NCBI GenBank assembly: GCA_036365515.1
Contig: CM070874.1
Coordinates: 95,824,942 to 95,888,941, forward strand
Origin: Torymus aiolomorphi
Lineage: Eukaryota; Arthropoda; Insecta; Hymenoptera; Torymidae
Reading direction: 5' to 3'
DNA length: 64,000 nucleotides
Notes under the pieces: generated by a model
Seen by the model: only the letters and a program-made list of their open reading frames with translations
Databases searched by the model: none
What the model was told of the DNA's origin: nothing
Shown: piece by piece, positions 51,480 through 63,118 of the stretch
Layout: each line of letters starts with the position of its first letter
Position numbering within the stretch: the stretch's first letter is position 1
Program-made: the position numbers and the translations under genes

Positions 51480-54400
51480 TAAGAGAAGGTAAGGATGTCT
51501 GCAGTTTTTTGAAATGTTGCAGGAACAGCAGGCATGGAGAAAGACGATTGGGAATACTTGAAAAAATTCGAGATAATAGGACTGGCAGAGACGTGGGAGG
51601 AAGAAGGAAAGGGCAAGAAGGCAGAACAAGAATTAAATAATTATAAGGTTAGGGTAAGGTATGCGGTAAGGGAGAAGAAAAAGGGAAGGGCCAAAGGTGG
51701 CCTCCTGTTGGCGGTAGGGAAAGATCTGAAGCTAAAAGTGGAATGGATGGAGAGAGCAACTGATGAGGCAATTGCAGCAAGATGGAAGAAGGGAAACGAA
51801 GAATGGCTATGGGGAATCATATACATGAGGCACCAGAAGGACGAGAACTTCAAGACAATGGAGGAGTGGATAGAAAAGAACAGGGAAGGAATTACAGTGC
51901 TGAACGGAGACTTTAACGCAAGAACTGCGACAGAAGGAGGACTGTGGGATAGAGAAGGAGAGAAGGAAGAAAGGGAAAGTAAGGACAGGATAATAAATGA
52001 GGAAGGGAAAGAGTTGGTGAGTTGGTTAGAAGAAAATGGTATGGGGATAGGAAACGGAGCGACGAAAGGAGATGAGAAAGGCGAGTGGACTCAAGTTGGA
52101 CAAAGAGGGTGTACGACGATAGATTACATCATAAGAAACGAGGAGGGAAGGAAAATAGTGGAAAAGATGCGGATTGGTGAGAGAATCAAATCAGACCATC
52201 TTCCAATTGAACAGAGGATAAAATGGATGAACGAGAGTGGGGTAAGAAGAAAAGAAAGGAACGAGAGGGAGGTGATAAAAAGAGTGATAAGATAGAATGA
52301 GGAAACCGTGCAAGAGTACAAGGAGAAATTGAAAGAGGAAGGACAAGTAACAGGATGGAAAGAGATGAAGGAAAAGATACAAAGAGCACTACCGAGAATG
52401 GATGTAAGGAAAAGAGAGGAAGAGTGCGAGGAAAAGTGGTGGGACGCAGAGTGCCATGAGAGGAAAAAGAAACTGAGGGAGTCACTGAGGAGTCTGAAGA
52501 GAGGAGAGATAGAAGAAACGGAATGGAGAAGTAGGAGGAGAGAATATAGGTATTTTATAGAAGGGAAAAAGAGGAGTAAAGATAAGGAATGGCTGGAGGA
52601 AGTGGAAAAGGACAAACGAATGAGGCTCTTCTGGAAGGCGGTGAGTGCAGGCAATAAGAAGGGCGCAATGGTGGATAAGTCGATAACAAAGGAGCAGTGG
52701 AAGGAGCATTTCAGGGGACAGTACGTAATAGGTGAAGTGAAAGAGAGGATAGTAAGAAAGGGAGAAGAAAACGGGCAGGAGGAAGAACAGGAGTTAAAAG
52801 AAATTACAGAGACGGAGATCACGGAGACGTTAAGGAGTCTCAAGAAAAAAAAGGCGGCGGGACAGGATGAGATCACAAATGAAGCATGGATTATTGGAGA
52901 AGATGAATTAAAAGAAGATCTAAGGAATATACTTAATGAAATTTGGAAAGGGGGTGAGATACCAAAGGAATGGAAAACAAGAACGATTAAGCCGATACAT
53001 AAAAAAGGAGACAGGAAGAAGGTGGAGAACTACAGAGGTATAACGCTGATGGACACGAGCTACAAGATATATGCTGAAATAGTGAGGAAAAGGTTGGAAA
53101 AGGAGCTGATAGAAAGAAAGGTACTTGATGATACGCAGATGGGTTATAGGAAAGGAAAAAGAACGGCGGAAGCTGTATATGTCTTAAAAGAACTAGTGAG
53201 AAAAGGAGTGGAAAAAGAAAAAGGTAAGTTATTTGTAGGGTTTGCTGACATGAAGGCGGCATTTGACAGACTGAAAAGGGATAAGATATGGGAAAGACTA
53301 AAGAAGAAAGGGGTGAATGGGAGGTTAATTAATAGAATAAGAAGTCTGTTTCAGGGAACGAGAGCAAGAATAGAAATTGAGGGAGAAGTAATCGACGAAT
53401 TTGGGGTACTGGAAGGAGTAAGACAAGGATGCCCACTAAGTCCCACGTTGTTTAACATAGCGATGGCAGACCTGGAAGAGGAAATGGAAAAGGTCCAAGG
53501 AAGCGGTACGTGGCTGGGGAAAAAAAGGAGAGTGAGAAGAATTTCATACGCAGACGACATAGCGCTCTTAGCGGAGGAAGAGGACGTACTGAAAGACATG
53601 TTGAAGAGGTTCAAAAGATGGATAGAGGGCAAGGGATTAGAATTGAATGCAAAGAAGACGAAGATAATGATGTTCAGGAAGGGAGGAGGTAGGAAAAAGG
53701 AGATGATCTTCAAATGGAAAGGGGAAGAACTGGAAATGGTGAAGAAATTTGATTACCTAGGCTACACAATGATGGGGAACAATGCGGACACCGAACATAT
53801 AAAGAACTAAAAGGCAAGGCGAATGGAATAATTGGGAGAATATGGAGCATCGCGGAAAGGAAATTGAAGAACCACTGGGGATTTAGAATGAGATTATTTG
53901 AAACAATGGTGAAAGGAGTGATTATGTTCGGAGCTGAGAACTGAGGCTGGAAAGAATGGAAGGAGTTGGAAAGGGTAAAAATGAAATATGTCAGGTGGAC
54001 ACTGAAGCTGAACAGGAATACGCCCTGGCACACCATGAGGAAGGATACCGGAATAAGGAAAATTGCGATGGATGCAGCAACCAGGGCAATGAAGTTTGAA
54101 GAAAAGATAAGCAAGGCGAAAGAAGGGGCGCTAGAACGTCTTAGCTGGGAACAGGCATGCAGGGATGAAGAGGACAAATGGAGAAAAAAGGACAGAGGAA
54201 AATCGTGGAAGGGCAAAAGGGAATTCCTAGAGGGAGTAGGGATATCAATAAAAGAATGGAATGACTTGGTGAGAAGTGGCTGGGACAGGAAGCCAGAGAT
54301 CAGAGAAAGAATGGATGACATATATAAAAGCGAGACGAATAAAGAGGTAAGCGAATCAGCCTACGCGAAGGAAGCAGTGGGGATCCTGGGCAAAGGTGAC

Positions 54401-54703
54401 GGAACGGTATACAAGAAGGAGGAAGTCAAGAAGTCGAGAAACGGCTTCGAGATTTTGGGCAGGTTCAGGATGGGTAATGAAGCAAGAGCCAACGAATACT
54501 GGAGAAAAGAGGAGGAGAAAAGGTGTAGAGCATGCAAAGAAGAATTAGAAACGACAAAGCACATTCTTGAGGCATGTAGAGTAACTGGAAAAAGCGGCAT
54601 GGATTGGAGAAGACAATTAAATGGGGATAAAATAAGGCTAAGCAGGGTGAATGAGATGGTATGGAAGAGGATAAAACAAGCTGAAGAACAAATACAAAGA
54701 TAG
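51480..54703 (+). pseudogene. LINE ORF2: AP endonuclease-reverse transcriptase, broken
   Basis: Endonuclease segment 51534-52295: IIGLAETW, VLNGDFNART and IKSDHLPIE are the Glu, Asp/Asn and Ser-Asp-His motifs of APE-type nucleases. RT segment 52308-53810: FADMKAAFDRL, GVRQGCPLSPTLFN and the catalytic YADD (53547-53558). C-terminal segment 53966-54703 ends with a finger C-x2-C-x8-H-x4-C (CRACKEELETTKHILEAC). Breaks: in-frame TGA 51510-51512, TAG 52293-52295, a frameshift near 53795-53810, TGA 53942-53944. Each stop sits where a Trp codon would suit. Inactive as read, but the motifs are intact. Confidence 0.85.
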
Positions 54704-54908
54704 ACTGACCCTAAAGTAGGCAAAGGTTCGAAAAGGGGGATGGTACAGGAGGGGACTTTGTGGAATGACCGTAAGAAGAAAGCGAGGATGGGAGAGAGAG
54801 GGCAGCAGCGAAAGGCGGCAAGGCGAGGGGCAAACATCCGCAAAGGACAGAAAGCAAGCAGAGTGAAACGAGATAGAAAGAAGGTAGCAAGAGAAAGAGA
54901 AAAACAGT

Positions 54909-55726
54909 ATGGAAGGTAGAACTAAAGAAAATTATAGAAGGATTCTTGAATTAAGGAAGAAGATGAAATGGATGGAGAAGGCAATGGATGAATGGAAAGG
55001 CGAATGGGAAAGGAAAGAGGAGAAATGGATGGCGAGGGAAGTACAATGGAAAGCAACGGCAAAGAAGGAGAAGAGGAAAATGGAGGAAAGGATTAGCAAG
55101 CTGGAGGAGAAAATGGCGAGGGGGAGCAGGCGTAGAGGCAGAATGAGTGACAGTGATTACAGCGATAGGGAAGACTCGCAGAGTGGAATGACAAGCGAAA
55201 GTGAGGAGGAAAGAGAAAGGAAAAAACTAAGAAGACAGACAAAGGAAGAGAAACCGTGCCAGATGAGAAGGGGAAGAAGCAGACAGAGGAGCTGGGGAAG
55301 AGAGAGAGAGAAAGGAACGACGTAATTGAAAGACATAGAAGTAAGGTGTTCATGTTTAAGAAAGGCGAGAAATGGGAGGCTGACACTAGTCTAACAGAAT
55401 GGTTGCGGAAGGAGGTAGGAGAGGACTTGGAAGCATTGGTAGAGCCGACTAAAGATAAGAAGGTGTTTAAGATATGGTGTGAAGGAAGAGACTCAAGGAG
55501 CAGAATATTGGAGGTGAAAGAGAAATGGGAAGAGGATGGAATGGGAAAGATAGAGGAATGGAGATCAATGGCGGAGAGGAAAGCTAGAGCAGAGGCATTG
55601 GAAGTGATGAAAAGAGTGGCAAGGAAGGCAGGATTCAAGGATGCAAAGATACTGATAAAGGAAGATGGGTGGAGAGAGAAGGAGGAAGACGGAGGGGGAC
55701 TGATGGAGCAAAGCTTGGAAGAGTAA
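54909..55726 (+). pseudogene. LINE ORF3: second coiled-coil, ORF1-like protein
   Basis: Two overlapping frames, 54909-55325 and 55256-55726, together read as one protein with a frameshift between 55256 and 55325. The N-terminal half is a Lys/Glu/Trp-rich coiled coil followed by an Arg/Ser/Asp tract (RMSDSDYSDREDSQSG). The C-terminal half (RSKVFMFKKGEKWEAD, TEWLRKEVGEDLEALVEP) looks like the ORF1 RRM/CTD region. It ends just before an A15 run at 55725. Position 3' of the RT is unusual for LINEs. Confidence 0.6.
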
Positions 55727-55911
55727 AAAAAAAAAAAAAGTGAAATGAAAGAAAGACATTATGAAGACACAAACACAAAAGAACACTAAGAACACTATAA
55801 TACTGCACATAACAGACACAGACACACACAATACGCTAAACTAGAATGTATATATAAAAGAATGTATAAAATATGACTAGATGGTTAAATAAAGTTATTA
55901 TTATTATTATT
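55727..55911 (+). other. LINE 3' UTR and (TTA)n tail
   Basis: Begins with an A-rich run (55725-55739), then CA-rich DNA, AATAAAG (55888) and a (TTA)n tail that joins the right target duplication. Confidence 0.7.
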
Positions 55912-55926
55912 ATTATTTTATACTTG

Positions 55927-56125
55927 ACATAATGAAGAATTTACTAAATAAAACAATAATGAATATCAAACCATTCATCGGAGTCCATACCAGGACTACA
56001 TTATTAATAACTGACAGTAGCAGTATAATTAGTTATATATTAAACAGTAGGAGATAATTTCATAAGTTCTTTTAGGATTTAAAAATCAAAAAGTAGAACT
56101 TCACTCTCAGCTGGTAGTAGGTGAA
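55927..56125. repeat. Right arm, inner part, of the old inverted repeat
   Basis: The reverse complement matches 49580-49812. It starts right after the LINE and ends at the gypsy element, continuing at 63119. Confidence 0.7.
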
Positions 56126-56243
56126 TGTAGGCCCCCACCGATAGGTGGCCACTGTTCCAGTCGGACCACGCCAGAGAGAGAGAATAAAGACTTCAGTAGG
56201 AAGTAGTGTCTATATCATTCACCTCACCTCACCACTTCCTACA
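56126..56243 (+). repeat. 5' LTR, internally deleted
   Basis: 118 bp. Lacks 85 bp present in the 3' LTR (62934-63018) and has two GA fewer in a short run. Contains AATAAAG. Otherwise near-identical to the 3' LTR. Confidence 0.9.
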
Positions 56244-57619
56244 TTGGTGACCCCGACTTGGAGCTTCGCCTGCGCGACCTTCAGTGTGCCTCTCTGGCTG
56301 CGGCAGAGCGACGCGTCGTAACAAGCTCGCTCTCACAGCATCGGGCAGCAACAAGTCCGCTCGTGCCCGACTTGCTCTCTGTGTGCGTGCAGGCACGCCG
56401 GCGCACACAGATTTTCTCTTCAGTTCTCCACGTCTTCTCTCGAGAAACGTGGGGACTGCGCAAAAGGCCACAATCTTTTGCCACACTTTCCGTATGCGTG
56501 CAGGCACGCCGGCGCATACCGGGAAATTTGACCTTTGTCGAACTACGTCGTGTGCGTGCAGGCACGCCGACGCACACAGACATTCTCTGAACGATGCAAG
56601 CCTTCATCAAAATCACTTCTCCTTACTAACTCAACGGGGAGCAGCGAGGACTCTTCCGTGAAGCCACCGTCACCGGCGCCTTTTCATCGCATCGCCGCTG
56701 CATTCAACGTCACTTCAACTAGCAGCAAAGCAGACCTCCGGGTGCGGCTTTGCGTGAAGCCACCGTCACCGGCGCCTTTTACCGCACCCGTGGAGCAACA
56801 AAGCTGCCCAGCAACAATTGACACATCGCTTTCGATATAAGCAAGGACTTCAGCATTGCGTACAGGTACGCGTGCGAGCAAAAGCTAGCGTGCGACCGAC
56901 AAAGATAGCAACGTGCATCGCGATGCACTTGCGCCTCGTGCAATCTTGAATTCTCGGAATTCGCGCGCAACGTCCACGCGTTCCAAGAACTTGACGGCCA
57001 TCTTGGCGGCCATTTCAACTTTCGTGCACTGTCGCGTTTTTCAAACTCGCTCTCACGCAAGGTCGCTTCCAAAGACTTCTCTTACAGTATTTCTCGAAAT
57101 TTACGTTCCGCACTTCCGCGTCCGCAGCGAACTAACGCATTATCTAGTGAGACTATTTCGCAAATCTTTTCTTGCGTCGACGCAACTGCCGGTACGGGAG
57201 AGCTTGTTTCCCCCTCTTTTCTTTTTCTTTTCTTCGAGCGGTGACTCGCGCGAAGGTAGGCAGCGCTCTCTCTTACAATCAACATTGTCTCGGCTCGCGG
57301 CACGCGTCCGCAATCAATCCTTCTCTTGCGTCAATGCTGTCGCCGAGGCGGAGCTGTTGTTTCCCTCTCCTTTGAGCAGCGACTCACGCAGGGGAAACAG
57401 CACTCTCCTTGCAATCAAGCATTGCCTTCGTCCACGCCACGATATCTATGAAATAACAAAAAACACGTGATTTAGTTTTAAGCTTTAGCTTAGGTTTAGT
57501 TTATTAAATTATTGTATGTGCCTGCGAGCACTATCTAGGAGTTTGTAATACGCAGCGGCGTAAGGCAATTTTAGGCACCGTATCAACCTCATTCCACGGA
57601 TTTCTGCATTTCCTCGTAA
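56244..57619 (+). other. Gypsy leader with primer-binding-like site and repeats
   Basis: TTGGTGACCCCGACTTGGAG follows the LTR directly; the TGG start fits a tRNA primer site (tRNA not assigned). It holds three copies of GTGCAGGCACGCCGGCGCA-type repeats (56388, 56490, 56552), two of GTGAAGCCACCGTCACCGGC (56657, 56753), and two copies of a CGGAGCTGTTGTTTCCC-type block. At 1.4 kb it is long. Frames inside are not conserved. Confidence 0.65.
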
Positions 57620-59147
57620 ATGAGCAAACGCGAACTAAAAGCGCTACTAGATTCGTCCACACGGGATCCTAACCTACCCTTCCTTACTACCCGTAGCTCT
57701 AGAAGAGCTCTTTTGACCACAAACATGATGCAGCATTCTCCAATTAACAAAAGCAATTCAGCCGACCGAGAGGCACCTAATCAAGTTCCCCCGCCGAGTG
57801 GCGCCACGTCTACACAAGCCTCACCCCCCAACACAAGGGCCGAAGCACCAACGACGCCAAACACGTACTCGATGTTCACCTTTGGTTTACCCATTGCCAG
57901 CGATACAACAGCAGGACAGAGGCGGTTCAGCTTTGAATTCAATCAACACCCCCCCTCCCCGCACTGAGGACAAGGCTGTTACCAGCGACTCCTCGCTCTC
58001 ACAATCACTCGCCAATCCGTTAACCGGTGCCCTCCGCAAGCAGCTCCCTGCGAACAGGGATATTCACTCGCAACGCACCAGTGACTTCGTCACGACAGAT
58101 GATATCGGGAATCTAATGAAGTCCGTGGACGAACGAGTGGAAGGGATAATGGATTGCAAATTGGAGGGGCTTGCGAAGCTCATCGAACGATGCCTCACTG
58201 CTACTCCAGCTGCCACAGCTTCAATGCCACCGGGCCCGATCTTCTCGACCGGATGTACCCATACACAGCCTCTGGGACCAATCCCTCCTCCTCTCACACA
58301 ACCCAACCTAAATCTCAACACTCAATCACATAAACCTTCAGCATTCGCAAGCACCAAACATCTACAGTTTTGGAATTTCCACAAACACGATCCACAAGGT
58401 TGGTTCAAACAATTAGAAGACCTATTTCTGGCACACATCGTCACCGATGACGAAGCCAAATTCAACTTTGTAGGCAGACATCTCACTCAAGATATTCACC
58501 ACGACCTGCAACACAAACTCAACACTCTCGTCAGAGGTCAGAAATACGTCACGATCAAGAAAATCCTTACAGAAAGATACGCGGAGACTCCAGAGAAACT
58601 GCTAGACAGGCTTTGCAAAGGACTAGAAATCGGTTCTAAACGACCATCTGACTTTCTGGCTGAGATGTTAAGCCTGGCTCAAGGTCGTGTGCCAAGAGAT
58701 ACTGTCATCTCTTTGTGGCGTTCTCGTCTTCCAGCGCAAATCCAGATCATGGTCATGAATTACAAAGAAGAAACAGAACTTCTCAAAAGTGCAGACATGG
58801 CCCACGACGTCCTTCAGCAATCGCACAACATCAACGCTCTGGAGACACCCAACTCTCCCCCTGCGATCTCAGAGGATATCGGTACCCAAATCTTAGCGGC
58901 TATTCGTGACCTGCACAAGGACTCCAGGCAGGGAAGACGCTCACACCCCAATTCCAGAGATAAGCGCAATTCTTCGCCGGCTAGATCACCGTCTGGCTCG
59001 CGCAACGACAAGAAGTGGCTTTGCCGGTACCACTTCAAATTTGGTACAGAAGCACGTAACTGCGTCCTCCCGTGCAGCTGGAAACGCGGATCCGGCCAAG
59101 ATTACAAGGTTAGAAACCCTGAAACCCCCGCCAACCAGGAAAACTAG
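57620..59147 (+). pseudogene. Gypsy gag, frameshifted
   Basis: Starts at ATG 57620. The N-terminal 116-codon frame stops at 57967 and the rest continues in the frame that is open from 57798 to 59147. The switch lies at a C-rich run near 57947-57960. The capsid-like region includes QFWNFHKHDPQGWFKQLEDLF, with WRSRLPAQIQ and an Arg/Ser-rich linker. The end has the insect gypsy finger-like CRYHFKFG...CVLPCSW. The product would package element RNA. Broken by the frameshift. Confidence 0.8.
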
Positions 59148-59161
59148 ATCAACCGGCTGTC

Positions 59162-59767
59162 GTGGAGACTGACAGTCGGTCTGGGATTACCGCACGTCTC
59201 CACGTTAAAGATAAGCTCTCCAACGAAGTTTTCTTAGTCGATACGGGTGCCGACATCTCGGTCATCCCGAAACCCAAAGGCTGGCGAGGAGGCCCAGCTG
59301 AAGTCAAATTATACGCCGTTAACGGATCCACAATAGATGTCTTTGGTGTTGCACGCCTCCAAATAGACGTAGGCCTACCCTACAGGCTCAAATGGAACTT
59401 TACCGTAGCGGACGTTCCCCACTCCATCATCGGAGCAGACCTCCTTACTCACTACCATCTCTTACCCGATCTCAAGCTTAAGAGATTGATAGATGGTAAC
59501 CAATTCACATATGCACCTGCATTCGTCAAAGCAGTGCGATCCTTTCGAATCTCGTTTTTGGCCCCGCACCACAAATATGCAAGCATCATTAACAAATACC
59601 CCAGCGTTTTCGGACCAGCTCAGTTCCGGGTTGTCAAGAAGCGGGAGGTATTTCACCACATATTAACGACAGGGCCACCAGTCACACAGAGCGCTCGCCG
59701 ACTCTCACCTGCCAAACTCAAAGCAGCAAAAGCTGAATGGGGCCAGCCCATTACATATGGAACCTAA
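59162..59767 (+). pseudogene. Gypsy pol: aspartic protease and linker, truncated
   Basis: Protease motif LVDTGADISVIP with catalytic Asp near residue 27, followed by the second-strand IIGADLL motif. After the linker ([19 protein letters not shown]) the frame runs into a deletion junction near 59738-59745: the segment normally preceding the RT core is missing and the frame changes, ending at 59767. Protease motifs themselves look intact. Confidence 0.8.
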
Positions 59768-60957
59768 GAAGAATGGCGACTGGCGCCCTTGCGGGGACTA
59801 TCGCAAATTAAACACGGTTACAGTCCCAGACCGCTACCCAATTCCACACATGCACGACTGCATGACCTTGCTCCACGGCAAGTGCATCTTCTCAGCTCTG
59901 GACTTACGTCAGCCCTATCACCAAATACCAATAGCACCAGAAGACGTACCCAAGGCGGCGGTCATCACGCCCTTCGGGCTCTACGAATTCCCAGTCATGA
60001 CGTTCGGATTTCGCAATGCTTCACAGACATTCCAACGATACATTAACTCAGCACTAGGCGACTTAGATTTCGTGTTCGTCTACTTAGACGATATACTGAT
60101 CGCCTCCACCTCCGAAGAAGAACACAAGCAGCACCTAGACTTAGTGCTGTCACGTCTCAACGAGTACGAGCTGCAAGTCAACATGGAGAAATGCAGGTTC
60201 GGCGTCGCAGAACTGGTCTTTCTGGGTCATCTCATTACGCCAAATGGTTTCAAACCAAACCCAGAGAAGGTCAAGGTAATGCAACAATTTCCTCCACCAC
60301 AGACCATACAAGATCTACGCAGATTCTTAGGCCTTGTAAATAGCTACAGGCGTCTGCTAGCTAACGCAGCTGACATACAGCGCCCGCTCAACGAATTTCT
60401 AAGAGGCGCCAAGAAGAAGGACAAACGTCCAGTCCCCTGGACCGAAGAAGCCAAGGCGGCTTTTCAGAAGTGCAAGGATGACATTGCCAATCTCACGTTC
60501 TTCGCCTTCCCCAAAGAAAATGGGGAGTTACGCCTCAAAACAGACGCCTCAGACGATAAAATGGGAGCAGCCCTTGAGCAACGCGCCGGCAACGCTTGGC
60601 AACCACTGGGATTCTTCTCGCAGCTCTTTACACCTGCACAAAAGAAGTATTCCACATACGACAGAGAGCTCACAGCCATCTATGAGGCAATTCGTCACTT
60701 CCACTACTACCTAGAAGGTGCGGAATTCAAGATCTACACAGACCATAAGCCGCTAGTTTATGCGCTACAGCAAAATTCGTACAAGATGCCTGCCATTCGC
60801 TCACGAAGGCTATCCTAAATCGCCCAGTTCAACACGGAGATTTGTTACATTCCAGGTGAAGAGAATGATGTTGCGGATGCTCTATCCAGAATCAACACTT
60901 TCACTTACCCTACACTTTTCGACTGGAGCGATTCCAAGCTGCTAGCAGACCCTCAGG
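59757..60957 (+). pseudogene. Gypsy pol: reverse transcriptase and RNase H
   Basis: RT core: [38 protein letters not shown] and catalytic VYLDD (codons 108-112 from 59757), then [12 protein letters not shown]. RNase [27 protein letters not shown] and [12 protein letters not shown] stop at 60816-60818 interrupts the frame before the RNase H end; the same frame then continues with ICYIPGEENDVADALSRI. Missing its 5' part because of the deletion described for the protease ORF. Confidence 0.85.
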
Positions 60958-60999
60958 TCAGGAAGATTCTTGCAAACATAAACGCCTTTAGACTTCCGA

Positions 61000-61735
61000 C
61001 CCAACGCAACTCAGTCAGGAACAAGCAAACGACGAGCAATTCAAAGAAATCCTGAACACCCCGGATCACCCCCTCAAGCTTCGCAAGCTCACGTGGGGCT
61101 CCGATCACACACCGTTCTACTGCGATTACTTCGAAGACTCTATACGGCCGTACGTGCCACAAAAACTACGAAGAATAGTTTTCGACAGCTATCACTCACC
61201 TTCACATCCTGGAGCAAAGGTCACAACTCGCCTCATTCACCAACAATACGTTTGGCCAAACATGAGCCGTGATATTGCTTCTTGGTGCAAAAGATGTGCT
61301 GCTTGTCAACAATCCAAAGTGACAAGACACAACAAATTTTTGCCCTAGCATTTTGTCATTCCAGATGCTAGATTTGATCACCTACACTTGGACCTCGTTG
61401 GACCTTTTGCCAACAGCCAAGGTTACACTCACGTCCTCACCATCATCGATCGTTACTCCAGATGGCCTGAGGCAATTCCAATCTCTCACACCACAGCACC
61501 TACAGTAGCTCGTGCTTTCTACAACAACTGGATCTCCCGCTACGGTGCACCAACGACGATCACCACTGATCAAGGCGCCCAATTCGAATCCAGATTGTTC
61601 TCTGAACTTGTATCGATTCTAGGAATCAACAGAGTCAGGACCACGTCCTACCACCCTGCATCTAACGGCATGGTAGAACGCCTTCACAGGGACATCAAAA
61701 CAGCCCTCACATGCCACGGCAACAATCAGGAGTGA
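61000..61735 (+). pseudogene. Gypsy pol: integrase, broken
   Basis: Zinc-binding domain: H-containing YHSPSHPGAKVTTRLIH and CKRCAAC (up to 61348, then a stop TAG). Catalytic core from about 61370: LDLVGPF (first Asp), TTDQGAQFES (second Asp) and ERLHRD (Glu), the DDE triad. A frame change near 61010-61030 separates it from the RNase H part, and TGA at 61733-61735 separates it from the C-terminal domain. Confidence 0.85.
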
Positions 61736-62404
61736 GTCTCTCTACTACCCACAGTCATGTTGGGGTTACGCACTCGCATCCGTTTGGACACAGATGCCAG
61801 CCCGGCTGACTTAGTTTTCGGCAAACCAATGAGAAACCCTGGCGATTTCTCACCTTTCACAGCTGAAGAACCGAACGTTCGCACGTTTCATAACGAATTC
61901 CGCGAATTCATGCATCAACTGCGACCTGTTCCGGTTAGTCACAAATCAGCTATCAAACCATTTCTTCACCAAGGTTTAGACACCTGTACTCACGTCTGGT
62001 TGCAGGAAAAGCCAATCAGACCAGCTCTGACACGGCCTTACACTGGCCCGCATAGGGTAATTTCGCGCGACAGCGACAATCACACCTTCGACATAGACGT
62101 GAATGGCAGAACCAGGACCGTAAGCATCGAACGCTTGAAGCCTGCGTTCATCCTCCAAGGGGACCCGGACGACGCTAAGGATAATACTCCTGAACCGATC
62201 ATCCCTCCATCTCCAATCACAGTACGCACCACGCCTAAACCTGCAGGCATTCTCAAGCCTCCACAGCTTCCAGCAGCGGACGAGCCACCCTCACCTCTCA
62301 CCCCTCCCGCCAACGGACATCCTACCCAGCCCATTCCTCCTTTACCCAAACCTAAGCGCGTAAAATTCGTTCCCAATATTCTTAAACGGAACAAAAAAGA
62401 CTGA
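61736..62404 (+). pseudogene. Gypsy integrase C-terminal domain and Pro-rich tail
   Basis: In frame with the core after the stop at 61733. It includes MLGLRTRIRLDTDASPADLVFG, typical of the gypsy integrase C-terminal region, then VWLQEKPIRPALTRPYTGPH with TVSIERLKPAF, the chromatin/DNA-binding-like GPY segment. It ends with a Pro-rich and basic tail, stop at 62402-62404. Confidence 0.8.
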
Positions 62405-62909
62405 GTAGACTCTTTCGAGCAGACATAATTGCTCATCTTGCGAAGGGGTGCAGAGACCAAACCTACGTTAGTTTAATTTATCGCACTACGTGACCTGCTG
62501 TAAATCTTCTTGTAAATACGTTCTGTTAAGCTTAAGTCAATCACGAGTAACTTGCTCGTTACTCCCGATCTCACAGATCACAACATTTTATTATTCTCAC
62601 TACGTTGCGCAACCAAAGACGATACTTTAGCCTTATGGAGTCAAATCCGAACAAACAATTGTCATTGTTCCTATTACAAGAAAACACTTGTACAATCATT
62701 ATTCTGTGATTCTAGATCTTAAGCTACGCTCATCTCTCAAAAATGACATTCAACTTCGTCACTAAATGTAAATAATTTTATAGCTCTTTGCGCACTGACT
62801 GCACTCTCACTTCACGCACTCTTGTAATCTCTCTCATCAATCAAGCGCTACTTCGCACTTGTTAAAAAAATTGATACTCATTTTTTTTGTCTCCTTTCGG
62901 GGGGAGTAC
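62405..62909 (+). other. Gypsy 3' non-coding region and polypurine tract
   Basis: No env-like frame. It ends in CGGGGGGAGTAC directly before the 3' LTR, the expected plus-strand primer. Confidence 0.7.
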
Positions 62910-63114
62910 TGTAGGCCCCCACCGATAGGTGGCGGCACTTGATAGTGCTGTAGAGAGAGAGAGAGCAGCCATGCTGCGAGCGAGCGCCGCCGAAGTCGCC
63001 GCTCAGTTCCGCTCCGACCACTGTTCCAGTCGGACCACGCCAGAGAGAGAGAGAATAAAGACTTCAGTAGGAAGTAGTGTCTATATCATTCACCTCACCT
63101 CACCACTTCCTACA
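62910..63114 (+). repeat. 3' LTR, full form
   Basis: 205 bp, TGTAGG to CCTACA, including the 85-bp portion missing in the 5' LTR. Very short for a gypsy LTR. Confidence 0.9.
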
Positions 63115-63118
63115 TGAA

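Larger units (their letters stand above)
49828..55911 (+). mobile_element. Full-length non-LTR retrotransposon (LINE), 6.1 kb, 15-bp target duplication
   Basis: Flanked by ATTATTTTATACTTG at 49813-49827 and 55912-55926. The right boundary can slide a few bases because the element ends in a (TTA)n tail (55895-55912). The sense strand is strongly purine-rich. Contents: a 5' UTR, ORF1 (coiled coil plus RRM-like), ORF2 (AP endonuclease, reverse transcriptase, CCHC-like finger) with several stops, and a third coiled-coil ORF. The clade was not determined; AP endonuclease plus RT plus C-terminal C-C-H-C finger fits the R1/Jockey/I/CR1 range. Confidence 0.85.
56126..63114 (+). mobile_element. Gypsy (Ty3)-type LTR retrotransposon, degenerate, TGAA target duplication
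   Basis: TGAA occurs at 56122-56125 and 63115-63118. LTRs begin TGTAGG and end CCTACA. Order LTR, leader, gag, protease, RT, RNase H, integrase, Pro-rich C-terminus, purine-rich tract (62897-62909), LTR; RT before integrase defines the gypsy order. No env-like ORF was seen. Coding parts carry several frameshifts, stops and a deletion, so this copy cannot make its proteins. Confidence 0.9.

Noticed and set aside
50556..55831. Many Ser/Phe/Leu-rich - strand frames across the LINE
   Set aside because: Antisense shadows of the purine-rich LINE ORFs; no conserved residues.
62405..62909. Possible env gene of an errantivirus
   Set aside because: No ORF of adequate length between the pol end and the 3' LTR.
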